64,000 bases of DNA from Sphaerisporangium rufum (GTDB lineage Bacteria > Actinomycetota > Actinomycetes > Streptosporangiales > Streptosporangiaceae): NCBI RefSeq assembly GCF_016863395.1, contig NZ_BOOU01000036.1:1-64000 (forward strand), read 5' to 3'. Below the pieces are notes generated by a model, which was not told the DNA's origin, searched no databases, and saw only the letters and a list, made by a program, of their open reading frames with translations. Positions 8,185 to 16,214 of the stretch are shown in pieces. The translations under genes and the position numbers were made by a program. Position 1 is the first letter of the stretch; each line of letters starts with the position of its first letter.

Positions 8185-8756
8185 GACCACTCCTCGCTGA
8201 GACGTGTGCTCCGGGACCGGGGACGCTCGGCCGCGTCCGTCATCGTCCCCCTGTCCGTGCCGCCCGCCGGGTCCGCGACGTCGGCGGTGTCCATCGCCCG
8301 CGCGAGCCGGCGGCGGGCCCGGTGCAGGCGCACCCGGAAGGTCGCCGGCGAGCAGCCGACGACGGCCGCGGCGTCCCGCGGGGACAGGCCCTGCCAGGCG
8401 ACGAGCACCAGGACCTCCCGGTCGTCCTCCGCCAGGCGGGCCAGCGCCGAGAGCACGCCGAGCCGCTCGGTGACCTGCTCGCCGACGTCGCCCACCGTCC
8501 AGGTGCGCATCTCGGCGGCGAGCGCCTCGCGCCTGGCCTCGGCGCGCACGCTGTCGCGCAGCACGTTGCGGGCCACGCCCAGCAACCAGGGCAGCGCGGG
8601 CCGTGGCACGTCCGGCAGCCGCCGCCAGGCGATCGCGAAGGTCTCGCTCACCACCTCGTCCGCCACCTGCCGGCCGGCCCGGCTGACCACGTAGGCCCAG
8701 ACCCGTTGTCGGCATTCGTCGTACATGGTGGTGAATCTCTGCGTATCATCCGCCAC
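8181..8756 (-). CDS. ECF-type RNA polymerase sigma factor
   Basis: A 191-residue sigma-70 family protein of extracytoplasmic function type. Region 2 covers VWAYVVSRAGRQVADEVVSE and FAIAWRRLPDVP. Region 4 covers LSPRDAAAVVGCSPATFRVR with a basic end HRARRRLARAM. It directs RNA polymerase to a small regulon and probably works with the membrane protein encoded by the overlapping downstream gene. GTG codons at 8762 and 8756 are both possible. GGGGAA lies six bases before 8756 but touches 8762, so 8756 is preferred. An inverted pair CCACTTCC/GGAAGTGG flanks the start (8759-8807). Confidence 0.88.
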   Translation of the reverse strand: MADDTQRFTTMYDECRQRVWAYVVSRAGRQVADEVVSETFAIAWRRLPDVPRPALPWLLGVARNVLRDSVRAEARREALAAEMRTWTVGDVGEQVTERLGVLSALARLAEDDREVLVLVAWQGLSPRDAAAVVGCSPATFRVRLHRARRRLARAMDTADVADPAGGTDRGTMTDAAERPRSRSTRLSEEWS

Positions 8757-8958
8757 CGCCACTTCCCCTTCACTCCCGGATGCCGTTCATCCGACACCAG
8801 GAAGTGGTCCGGCGCGCCCGGACGTTACCGCCGTTCCCCGGAGGATCCGCGATCGCCACCCTCCGGGCCCCCGGCGGGGGCCGTGGCGGCCCTGGCGGGA
8901 TCGCGGCCTGCCTGTTACCGGACCGGCCACCGTGCTACCGGCAAAGGTGATAGGAAAA

Positions 8959-8973
8959 CCGATGTCATATCGG
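8959..8973. promoter_or_regulatory. Dyad upstream of the Thr-rich secreted protein
   Basis: A 15-bp inverted repeat CCGAT-N5-ATCGG, 27 bp before the ATG at 9000. It is AT-richer than its surroundings and positioned as an operator or promoter element. No regulator is assigned. Confidence 0.35.
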
Positions 8974-8999
8974 ATCTAGGGCAACATCCAGGATGAACC

Positions 9000-10004
9000 A
9001 TGCTGAAGTCGATAAAGCACCTAACTCCCACTTTGGCGGCTGCCGGTACATTTATCGCCTTTGTCATGATTTTGTGGGCGATGTCGCCGGGAGCCGGTCC
9101 GGCCGCCGGCGTGACGCCGGTGGCAGCGAGCGCGAAGAAGTACACCGTGACCACCTCGGCGATCAGGGCGAGCGGCCGGTCGTACCTGCGGGTCCAGGTC
9201 ACCAACCGGTACGGCACCACGAAGCGGTTCACCGTCAAGCAGCGCGTCTGCGTGAGCAAGAAGTCCTGCCGCACCATCACCGCCACCATGACCGTCGCCG
9301 GGCAGCGGACGTCGTGGCAGAACAAGCACCTGGGTAAGGCCGTCCACTACAAGAGCGGCAAGCACACGGTCTCGGTGGCGGCGCCGTCGACGCCCAGCCC
9401 CACCCCCGCGCCGACCGTCACCGTCACCCGCACCGCCGTTCCGACCGCCCACCCCACCGCGACCGTGACGGCCACCCGGACCGCCACCGCCACGGCCACG
9501 GTCACCGAGACCGCCACCGCGACCGCCACCGCGACAGTGACCGAAACGGCCACCGCGACCGCCACCGCGACAGTGACCGCGACAGTGACCGAAACCGCGA
9601 CCGCCATGGTCACCGCCACGCCCGCGGTCACCGTCACCGAGACCGTGACGGCCACCCCGACCCCCGGCACCACCGAGACGCCCGATCCGTCCGACGGCCC
9701 GACCCCGACCCCGACCCCGACTCCGGATCCCTCGATCACCGAGCCGGGTACCACCCCGACCCCGGACGCGTTCTGCGGCGCCCCCGTGAACCCGGCCGGC
9801 TACACGTTCTGCGACACCGGACGCCTCCAGACGGCGCCGGACCGGGCGGCGTGTGCGGTCTTCACCTGCATTCCGTCCTACGACACCGGCCGCGGATACC
9901 TGGTCATGTGCAAGGACGAGCAGGTGAGCATGTCCGGCGGCCGCTCGGGAGTCTGCTCCTCCCATGGCGGATACCTGCGGACCGTCTTCCTGCGCGCGGC
10001 GTGA
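9000..10004 (+). CDS. Secreted Thr-rich repeat protein with DUF3761-like C-terminus
   Basis: A 334-residue exported protein. A signal peptide or anchor covers about residues 1-45. A small Lys-rich domain with a Cys pair (VCVSKKSCRT) follows. About 110 residues of Thr/Ala/Val repeats (ATVTETAT type) lead into a TPTPTPTPDP stalk. The C-terminal domain ends MCKDEQ then GVCSSHGGYLR, which resembles the Cys/HHGG pattern of DUF3761. The repeats look like an extended, possibly glycosylated stalk that displays the terminal domain; this is inference. A perfect terminator palindrome starts 7 bp after the stop. Confidence 0.7.
   Translation: MLKSIKHLTPTLAAAGTFIAFVMILWAMSPGAGPAAGVTPVAASAKKYTVTTSAIRASGRSYLRVQVTNRYGTTKRFTVKQRVCVSKKSCRTITATMTVAGQRTSWQNKHLGKAVHYKSGKHTVSVAAPSTPSPTPAPTVTVTRTAVPTAHPTATVTATRTATATATVTETATATATATVTETATATATATVTATVTETATAMVTATPAVTVTETVTATPTPGTTETPDPSDGPTPTPTPTPDPSITEPGTTPTPDAFCGAPVNPAGYTFCDTGRLQTAPDRAACAVFTCIPSYDTGRGYLVMCKDEQVSMSGGRSGVCSSHGGYLRTVFLRAA
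9513..9579 (+). repeat. 36-bp tandem repeat inside the Thr-rich stalk
   Basis: A 31-base block beginning GCCACCGCGACCGCCACC occurs at 9513 and again at 9549, a 36-bp (12-codon) period, with further degraded units on both sides (about 9470-9650). The repeat preserves the frame and encodes Thr/Ala/Val, so slippage would change stalk length without breaking the gene. Confidence 0.75.
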
Positions 10005-10010
10005 CCCTGA

Positions 10011-10040
10011 GCGGACCGGGCCGGATCCGGCCCGGTCCGC
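10011..10040 (+). terminator. Perfect 30-bp palindromic terminator
   Basis: A perfect 30-bp palindrome, giving a 13-bp GC-only stem with a GATC loop, starting 7 bases after the stop at 10004. No T-tract follows. Confidence 0.75.
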
Positions 10041-10146
10041 CGCCGCGTACTACGGCAGCAGATCCAGGTGAATTGTCAGTTTTTCTGCGCCTTTTCCAGG
10101 CGAAACAGTAAGATCCTCGGGTTCTGCGTCGGAGAACGGGGGAAAA

Positions 10147-10686
10147 ATGTCCAATTCGATGGTGGTTCTCGATCCGGAGGTCGAAAGGAATCTCGGCCCG
10201 CGGATCATCGAGCACCGCCCGGCGACCGGTGGCTCCGGAGCCAGGTTCGCGGTGATCCTCGGTATCGCCGCGTGCGTGGCCGGGGTGCTGCTCATGTGGG
10301 CGGGCACCGCGGCCGACGTCCGCACCTTGGGCGTGCTGGGCCTACTGACCTTCGTCGGCGGGCTGACCATGTTCGCGTTCAGCGTCAAGACGGCCGTCCA
10401 GGGAGCCCAGCACTACTCCCTGCACCCCGGCGGGCTGGTCCGGGTGCGGAAGGGCGCGGCGACCGTGCTGCCGTGGCCCGAGGTCGCCGCGATCACGCGC
10501 AAGCGCGCGCCCAAGGCGATCCCCTCGCTCGGCGTCACCCGGGAGACCATCATGGGATACAAGGTCACCCCGCGGAACGGCAAGGGCTTCGTCCTGGTGG
10601 TGACCGACCACAAGGAGGTTCCGGCGAGGTTCTGCGCCCAGTTGGAGCAGCTCGCCACCGGTGCCCGGGTGCCCGTCTCGGGTTGA
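10147..10686 (+). CDS. Hypothetical membrane protein with two helices and a PH-like C-terminus
   Basis: A 179-residue protein with no family I can name confidently. Two membrane helices lie at about residues 34-55 (FAVILGIAACVAGVLLMWAG) and 60-80. The remaining 100 residues are a compact beta-rich domain (YSLHPGGLVRVRKGAATVLP and then W-P-E-V), similar in pattern to bacterial PH-like domains found behind two-helix hairpins. It is probably membrane-bound with a cytoplasmic domain. It stands alone between two secreted-protein genes. The sequence gives no hint of regulation or substrate. Confidence 0.6.
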   Translation: MSNSMVVLDPEVERNLGPRIIEHRPATGGSGARFAVILGIAACVAGVLLMWAGTAADVRTLGVLGLLTFVGGLTMFAFSVKTAVQGAQHYSLHPGGLVRVRKGAATVLPWPEVAAITRKRAPKAIPSLGVTRETIMGYKVTPRNGKGFVLVVTDHKEVPARFCAQLEQLATGARVPVSG

Positions 10687-10758
10687 CCGCCCGCAACGCG
10701 TCCCGCTTCCGGTAAAGATCAGGACAACCGGCGGGTGGATTCGCCAGTCTCTTCAGAC

Positions 10759-11307
10759 ATGAAGACTTCCGCGAAGCACTCGACACCCCGCCGCGCCCTG
10801 ATCCGCGGTATGGCCGTCGTCGCCGTGGCGGCGGCCACGGTCGCCGGTGGGACGGTCCCCGCCGGCGCGGCCGCCGTCCCGAAGTTCAAGGAGCCCGCGA
10901 TCTTCGGGACGTCCTTCCAGGCCGACCCGCACCACGACTTCACCCGGGGGATCAGCTCCCGCCATGACGGCATCCTCCGCGGCTGGGTCACCCACTACCG
11001 CGCCGGTGTGGCCGAGTACACCCCGATCAAGTGGGTGAAGGACCGGTCCGGCAACACCGAGGGCTGGTTCACCGGTCCGAAGCAGGGCGACGTCATGGCG
11101 TACGCGTCGCGCGTCTCGCCGAAGCTCGCCTACTACAGCGCGCTCGCCTGCACCGGCAGCAAGCTCACCGTGGACCGCAGGGGGCTCGGCGCCCGGCGCT
11201 GCTCGGCCAAGGCGGCCACCGCCCTGCTGAAGCGGGGCCACCGTCCCGGCCTCATCACCGTGTACCGGGGCAAGATCGTGAAGTTCCAGGAGATCTACAC
11301 CCCCTGA
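10759..11307 (+). CDS. Secreted hypothetical protein
   Basis: A 182-residue predicted exported protein. The signal peptide MKTSAKHSTPRRALIRG plus an Ala/Val core ends near AGAAA at residue 38. The mature part is basic with many aromatic residues (GWVTHYR, GWFTGPK) and a Cys pair (ALACTG and ARRCSA) that could form a disulfide. I recognise no family. A GTG at 10735 is in frame, eight codons upstream; the ATG is chosen because it places the signal peptide at the start. A GC hairpin 11 bp after the stop is the likely terminator. Confidence 0.6.
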   Translation: MKTSAKHSTPRRALIRGMAVVAVAAATVAGGTVPAGAAAVPKFKEPAIFGTSFQADPHHDFTRGISSRHDGILRGWVTHYRAGVAEYTPIKWVKDRSGNTEGWFTGPKQGDVMAYASRVSPKLAYYSALACTGSKLTVDRRGLGARRCSAKAATALLKRGHRPGLITVYRGKIVKFQEIYTP

Positions 11308-11628
11308 CCGGGCCACCGGGCCGGCCCGACCAGGCCGGCCCTGCCGCCCCTTAGCCCTGGACCACCCTCAGCCCTGGACGACCGCAGACCCGGACGACCT
11401 CGGCCCCGCGCGCCCCTTGCACCCGCGACCGTTGGACCCGCGCGCCCCTCGGACCCGGACGGCCTCGGACCGGACGGCCTCGGACCCGGACGGCCTGGTC
11501 CGGGCCGGCCCCGTCCGGCCGGCCGGATGCCCGCCTCGACGGGTCCGGCGCGCCCTGGCGAACCTCGCCGCACGCGAAGGACCTCACCCTGCCGGCGGGG
11601 ATCCGCGAGGCACGGATATCGTCGCGAG
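11308..11628. repeat. Gene-free stretch with GGACC-rich degenerate repeats
   Basis: About 320 bp between a secreted protein and the FG-GAP lipoprotein. After the terminator hairpin the sequence decays into repeats: CCTCGGACCCGGACGG at 11447-11462 and 11478-11493, with a one-base-shorter copy between them at 11463-11477. Weaker GGACC units occur back to about 11350. Frames are open here only because of the base composition. I see no coding evidence. Confidence 0.6.
11318..11341 (+). terminator. GC hairpin after the secreted protein gene
   Basis: A 9-bp perfect inverted repeat GGGCCGGCC/GGCCGGCCC with a 6-base loop (CGACCA), beginning 11 bases after the stop at 11307. There is no T-tract. Confidence 0.55.
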
Positions 11629-12999
11629 ATGATCCCGGCGTTCTCCGGCAGGGCCGCGAGCGTCCTGCTCGTGGTACTGGTGGCGGCCTGCGCCGGGCCG
11701 CCACCCGCCGCGCCTGCCTGGACGGGTCCGGCCGCCGGCTGCCCGTCGAGCGCCGTCCGCCCGCCGCCCGTCCCGGTGGCGGCCGGTGACGTCCGCGGGC
11801 ACGACTACGACGGTGACGGCCGGGCCGACCTCGCCGCCGGCCTGCCCGGCGCCGGGCGGGTGGAGATCCGGTACGGCTCGGCGAACGGGATCGCCGCCGG
11901 ACGGCGGCAGGTCGTCACCGGGCCGGGCGGCCGGTTCGGCCGGGCGACGGCCACCGGTGACCTCGACGGTGACGGCCGGGCCGATCTCGTGGTCGCCGGC
12001 AGCGGCCGCACCGCCGGCCTGACCGTCGTCCTCGGTGGCCGCGGCGGCCTGTCCGACCGCCAGGTGACGCTGCCCGCGGTCCCGGGCGGGCCCGCCGGCC
12101 ACGCGCTCGCCACGGGCGACTTCGACCGCGACGGGGACGACGACCTCGCGGTGACCGGCGCCGGCGCCACGGTGTGGGTGGCCGGCGGCGGCGCCGGTGT
12201 CCGGGCCGGCCGGGCGACCTGGCGGCCGGTACTGCGGCGCGGTGCCGCCGTCGCGGTCGGGCCGCTGGCGGCGGGCGACGTCACCGGGGACGGGTTCGCC
12301 GACCTGGCCGTCACCTACTCGGCGGACGATCCGGCCGACGAGGGCACCGGTGTGGTGTACCGGGGGTCACCGGCCGGCCCGGCCGGCCGGATCCGCGGCA
12401 CCTTCCCCGGCTGGGACGTGGCGGATGTGGCGATCGCCGACCTGGACGGTGACGGCCACGGCGATGTGGTGGCGGGCATCCCCTGGGGACACTCCGGGGA
12501 TCCGGCCGGCCGGGTGACGGTGAGCCGCGGGTCACCAGGCGGACTCCGACCCGCCGAGCCGATCGGTCCCGGCTCGGCGGGCATGCCGGCGGGCCCGCCC
12601 GGCGTCGGCCGGTTCGGCGCGGCGCTGGCGACCGGCGACCTGGACGCCGACGGGTACGCGGACGTCGCCGTCGGCGCGCCGGACACACCCGGGGCCGTCT
12701 ACGTGCTGCGCGGCGGCCCCGGCGGGCTCGCCGCCTGCCGCGCCCGGGCCCTGGACGCCATGGCGGCCAGGCTGCCCGGCGCGTCCACCGGCGGCTTCGC
12801 CGTCGACCTCGCGTTCACCGGGGAGGGCGCCACCGCCGGCCTCGCCGTCACCTCGCTGACCACCACCGCCTCCGGCCTGGCGGCCGGCCTCACCCTCCTC
12901 ACCGCCGGCGAGCCGATCCGGTCCACCGAGATCGCCGCCGAGCATCTGCCGGCCCGGGACGGCGAGGTCGGCTTCGTCCTCGACCGCCCCGGCCGATAA
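11629..12999 (+). CDS. FG-GAP/VCBS repeat lipoprotein (beta-propeller)
   Basis: A 456-residue surface lipoprotein. The lipobox LVAAC places the lipidated Cys at residue 21. The rest is an integrin-like beta-propeller with at least six FG-GAP units, each carrying a calcium loop of DxDGDGxxD type: DYDGDGRAD, DLDGDGRAD, DFDRDGDDD, DVTGDGFAD, DLDGDGHGD and DLDADGYAD. The units are spaced about 55-70 residues. Such proteins bind ligands or structure cell-surface assemblies; no enzyme domain is present. The start at 11629 is chosen because the lipoprotein signal begins there, although the frame is open upstream. Confidence 0.85.
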   Translation: MIPAFSGRAASVLLVVLVAACAGPPPAAPAWTGPAAGCPSSAVRPPPVPVAAGDVRGHDYDGDGRADLAAGLPGAGRVEIRYGSANGIAAGRRQVVTGPGGRFGRATATGDLDGDGRADLVVAGSGRTAGLTVVLGGRGGLSDRQVTLPAVPGGPAGHALATGDFDRDGDDDLAVTGAGATVWVAGGGAGVRAGRATWRPVLRRGAAVAVGPLAAGDVTGDGFADLAVTYSADDPADEGTGVVYRGSPAGPAGRIRGTFPGWDVADVAIADLDGDGHGDVVAGIPWGHSGDPAGRVTVSRGSPGGLRPAEPIGPGSAGMPAGPPGVGRFGAALATGDLDADGYADVAVGAPDTPGAVYVLRGGPGGLAACRARALDAMAARLPGASTGGFAVDLAFTGEGATAGLAVTSLTTTASGLAAGLTLLTAGEPIRSTEIAAEHLPARDGEVGFVLDRPGR

Positions 13000-13073
13000 G
13001 AAGGACGACGAGCCCCGGCACCGGGACCACCGGGCAGGGGAAGCGCGGCGGCGACCGGAGCCGCAGGTCAGGG

Positions 13074-15215
13074 TCAGGTGAGGATGACGAGCCGCCCGGT
13101 CGCCCGGGTCATCGCGACGTAGCGGTCGACCGCTCCTTCGACGCCCTCGCCGAACCTCTCCGGATCCACCAAGACCACCAGGTCGAACTCCAGCCCCTTC
13201 GCCAGTTCCGGCGTGAGCGACCGGACGCGGGGCACCGGCCGGAACGCCGGGTCGCCGATGACGCACGCGACGCCCTCCGCGTGCTCGGCGAGCCACCCGT
13301 CGATGATCGAGCCGAGCTCGGCGGCGGATCCGTGGCCGACCGGGACGCCGCCGCGGCGGATCGAGGTCGGCACGTTGGCGTCCGGCAGCACGGCCCGGAT
13401 GACCGGCTCGGCCACCGTCATGATCTCTTCCGGCGTCCGGTAGTTGACGCTCAGCGAGGCGAGCTCCACCCGGTCCAGACCGATCCGCCCGAGCCGTTCC
13501 CGCCACGACTCGGTGAACCCGCGCCTGGCCTGGGCTCGGTCTCCGACGATGGTGAAACTCCGGGACGGGCAGCGGGCCAGCAGCATCCGCCACTCGGCGT
13601 CGGTGAGCTCCTGGGCCTCATCCACGACGACGTGCGCGAACGGGCCGGCCAGCAGGTCCGCTTCGGTACGGGGGACGGCGTCCTCCTCGATGAGGGCGTC
13701 CTGCAGGTCCTGCCCGCTGAGCATTGTCACCGCGCCCTCGCCGTCGTCGTCGGCCGCGAGCGTGTCCTCGATGACCTTGGCCAGGTGCTCGCGCCGGGCG
13801 GCGACATCGGCGGCCCGCCGGCGCCGGCGCCGCGACTCCTCCGGGTCGCCGAGCCGGAGGCGGGCCGCGTCCAGCAGCGGCAGGTCCGACACCGTCCAGG
13901 CCTGGGCGTCCGCGCGCCGCAACCGCCGGACCTCGTCCGGGGACAGCCAGGGAGCGCACATCCGCAGGTAGGCGGGGACCGTCCACAGGTCGCCGACCAG
14001 GTCGGCCGGGTCGATCACCGGCCACGCGCGGTTGAACGTGGTGATCAGTGCCCGGTTGCGCAGCAGCGAGCGGCGGACCAGTTCGGCCGGCACCTCGTCG
14101 TCGTGCCGGTCCACCAGGATCGCGAGCAGTTCCTCCCAGATCTTGTCGCGCGCCTCGTTGTGCGGGGTGCCGGGTTCCGCCGCCTGGCACGCCTCGGCCC
14201 AGTCTTCGGGACCCAGCCAGACCTCCGACCAGTCGGTCTTCACCGTCATCCCCTCGGCCGGCGGGTTCTCGTAGAACCGGACGGCCGGCTCGATCGCCTC
14301 CACCATGTCCGCGGACGACTTCAGCCTGGCCACCTCCGGGTCCGCCTCCACCTCCGCCGTGGCCCCCTCGGGAAGCAGGTCCCGCAGCGTGCAGGTCCGC
14401 ACGCCCTCCTCGCCGAGGCTGGGCAGCACGTCGGCCACGTAGGCCAGGTAGGGCTGGTGCGGGCCGACGAACAGCACGCCGCCCCGGCGGTGCCCGAGCC
14501 TCGGGTCGGAGTACAGCAGGTAGGCCGACCGGTGCAGCGCGACGACGGTCTTCCCGGTGCCCGGACCGCCGTCGACGACCAGCGCGCCGCCGGATCCGGC
14601 GCGGATGATGGCGTCCTGGTCGGCCTGGATGGTGCCCAGCACGTCGCGCATCCGTCCCGAGCGCCCGGCGCCCAGGCTCGCGATGAACGCGGACTGGTCG
14701 TCCAGCGCGGCGTGCCCGGTCATCCCCTCCGGAGTGAACACCTCGTCCCAGTAGTCGCTGACCCGGCCGCGCGCCCACCGGTACCTGCGCCGGCTCACCA
14801 GGCCCATCGGGTTGGCGTGCGTCGCGCCGAAGAACGGCTCGGCCGCGGGCGATCGCCAGTCGACGAGCAGCCGGCGTCCAGAAGCGTCGGTGAAACCGAG
14901 CCGTCCCACGTACACCGGCTCGGCGCCGTCCGCGGCGACCATCCGGCCGAGGCACAGGTCCAGGCCGAACCGGCGCAGCGCACGCAGCCGGCCGGACAGC
15001 CGGTGGACCTCCAGGTCACGGTCCATCGCCTGCCGTCCCCGGCCGCCGGGCGCCTTGCGCGCGGCGTCCAGCCGGTCGGACAGGTCGGCGATCGACGCCG
15101 CCATGCTCTCCGCGATGGCCGCGAAACGGCGCTCGTCGTCGGCGATCAGGGCCGGGTCGGCCTTGCGTGAGAGGCGCTCGGGCAGGTCGAACGCGCTGGT
15201 GGTCACGGGACTCAT
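13074..15215 (-). CDS. helR: HelD/HelR-type RNA polymerase recycling ATPase
   Basis: A 713-residue superfamily 1 helicase-like protein. The N-terminal coiled coil carries DDERRFAAIAESM, and a domain with LLVDWRSPAAEPFF follows. Walker A is GGPGTGKT at about residues 216-223. UvrD-type motifs VVDEAQELTD, TIVGDRAQA, LSVNYRTPEEI and VAMTRATGRL come next. The length and the WRSPAAEPFF signature fit HelD/HelR, which strips stalled or drug-blocked RNA polymerase from DNA. The actinobacterial HelR subclass gives rifamycin tolerance. A rifamycin-associated element lies about 290 bp upstream, which supports that assignment. The neighbours are unrelated. Confidence 0.88.
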   Translation of the reverse strand: MSPVTTSAFDLPERLSRKADPALIADDERRFAAIAESMAASIADLSDRLDAARKAPGGRGRQAMDRDLEVHRLSGRLRALRRFGLDLCLGRMVAADGAEPVYVGRLGFTDASGRRLLVDWRSPAAEPFFGATHANPMGLVSRRRYRWARGRVSDYWDEVFTPEGMTGHAALDDQSAFIASLGAGRSGRMRDVLGTIQADQDAIIRAGSGGALVVDGGPGTGKTVVALHRSAYLLYSDPRLGHRRGGVLFVGPHQPYLAYVADVLPSLGEEGVRTCTLRDLLPEGATAEVEADPEVARLKSSADMVEAIEPAVRFYENPPAEGMTVKTDWSEVWLGPEDWAEACQAAEPGTPHNEARDKIWEELLAILVDRHDDEVPAELVRRSLLRNRALITTFNRAWPVIDPADLVGDLWTVPAYLRMCAPWLSPDEVRRLRRADAQAWTVSDLPLLDAARLRLGDPEESRRRRRRAADVAARREHLAKVIEDTLAADDDGEGAVTMLSGQDLQDALIEEDAVPRTEADLLAGPFAHVVVDEAQELTDAEWRMLLARCPSRSFTIVGDRAQARRGFTESWRERLGRIGLDRVELASLSVNYRTPEEIMTVAEPVIRAVLPDANVPTSIRRGGVPVGHGSAAELGSIIDGWLAEHAEGVACVIGDPAFRPVPRVRSLTPELAKGLEFDLVVLVDPERFGEGVEGAVDRYVAMTRATGRLVILT

Positions 15216-15591
15216 GTCATCGGCTCCGATCCGCGGCCGGGTACGGCCCCGTCAGGCGGCGGTTCGCGGCCGGGGACGGCCGCGTCAGGCGACGGTCACC
15301 GCTCGGTGCGCCCAGGTCACGGTACCGCCGACCCCGGCCCAGGAGATCCTCGCCGGGCCGGGCCCCCGCCGCCGCACCGGACGCCCGCGACCACCGAGCT
15401 CCCCGTTCCATCGGCCCGCCCGGCCCGTTCATCGATGACAACACCCGCACTTAACGCCCCCGCCTTCCCAGGTTCCGGCCTTCGGCCGACGATTCTGCGG
15501 CATGACCGGGGCCTTGCCGCAAGCCCCCTGGTGCGCTATAGCTTGAGAGTGGAAAGGCGCGGGCATTCCCCTTTCCGGTCGCCCTTCCCGG
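15216..15591. other. Gene-free leader region of helR
   Basis: About 375 bp between helR and the SRPBCC gene without a credible coding frame. It contains the RAE at 15509-15527. Two short direct repeats (TCAGGCGGCGGTTCGCGGCC and TCAGGCGACGGTCACC types) lie at about 15250-15300. The long distance from RAE to start suggests an extended 5' leader for helR. Confidence 0.5.
15509..15527 (-). promoter_or_regulatory. Rifamycin-associated element (RAE) upstream of helR
   Basis: The minus strand reads GGGGCTTGCGGCAAGGCCC, identical to the 19-bp rifamycin-associated element as I know it. That element occurs upstream of rifamycin-inactivating and helR-type genes and is needed for their induction by rifamycins. 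It points toward helR, 294 bp from its start. Confidence 0.8.
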
Positions 15592-16143
15592 TCATCGCCC
15601 TCCGTGCGACGGATCCGCCTTCACGTAGTGACTCGCGGAACGCGCCGGCACCCGCCCCCGCAGGACACCGGCCATCGACCGCAGAACACGTACCGTCCTT
15701 CCCAGGCGCCGCGGCCTGGCCCGGGCGAGCGCCACGCCGGCCTCGGCGACGTCCAGGCTGTCCTCGATCAAGGCGTCGTGCAGCGGGCGGTAGAACAGCG
15801 GGTAGGTGATCCAGGCCGGCCAGCCCATGGTCATCTCCATGCGGTGCCGCAGCCGGCAGTCGCGATCTCCTTCGGGGATCACCTCGTACTCGTGGTACCC
15901 GTGGAAACCGGCCGGCGCGCTGAACCGGAACCGGATCCACCCACCGGGCCGGTACTCCTCGACCGTGTAGCGGACCGGGCCGTGCCCGCCGGCCGCTCCG
16001 ACGCCGAGCGGCCGGTCGAACCGCATCGCCGGCCACCGATGGCGTGGCCACAACCGGTCGTCCGGACCCGCCAGCGAATCGATCAACTCGCCGGCCGCCG
16101 CGGCCGGCACCGGCAGCCGCCGTTCGTGGACGTTGTGCACCAT
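15592..16143 (-). CDS. SRPBCC (START-like) family protein
   Basis: A 183-residue protein of the polyketide cyclase/START-like fold. The N-terminus MVHNVHERRLPVPAAAAGEL is the usual first strand and helix. Later strands include VRYTVEEYRPGGWIRFRFS and HRMEMTMGWPAW. These proteins bind hydrophobic ligands in a helix-grip cavity; some are enzymes, and no catalytic residues can be claimed here. AGGAGG lies seven bases before the ATG. It is divergent from a TetR gene, with two clear operator dyads between them, so its expression probably follows a small-molecule signal. Confidence 0.75.
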   Translation of the reverse strand: MVHNVHERRLPVPAAAAGELIDSLAGPDDRLWPRHRWPAMRFDRPLGVGAAGGHGPVRYTVEEYRPGGWIRFRFSAPAGFHGYHEYEVIPEGDRDCRLRHRMEMTMGWPAWITYPLFYRPLHDALIEDSLDVAEAGVALARARPRRLGRTVRVLRSMAGVLRGRVPARSASHYVKADPSHGGR

Positions 16144-16168
16144 TGGCCGCCTCCTGGGCATCCCTTGC

Positions 16169-16190
16169 AACTAGAGAGGTCTCTCTAGTT
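16169..16190. promoter_or_regulatory. TetR operator, strong copy
   Basis: A perfect 22-bp dyad with 10-bp arms AACTAGAGAG and CTCTCTAGTT around GT. It lies between the SRPBCC start (16143) and the TetR start (16215), well placed to control both. Confidence 0.7.
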
Positions 16191-16193
16191 CAT

Positions 16194-16211
16194 GTAGAGG
16201 ATAGTCTCTAC
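16194..16211. promoter_or_regulatory. TetR operator, second copy
   Basis: An 18-bp dyad with arms GTAGAG and CTCTAC around six bases. It shares the TAGAG half-site with the dyad at 16169-16190 and ends four bases before the TetR ATG. Binding here would block translation start-site access or a leaderless promoter. Confidence 0.6.
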
Positions 16212-16214
16212 TTC

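Noticed and set aside
9470-9650. CRISPR-like or minisatellite array
   Set aside because: The repeats have no constant spacer, keep the codon frame and encode the Thr-rich stalk, so this is a coding repeat. No CRISPR array was seen anywhere in the window.
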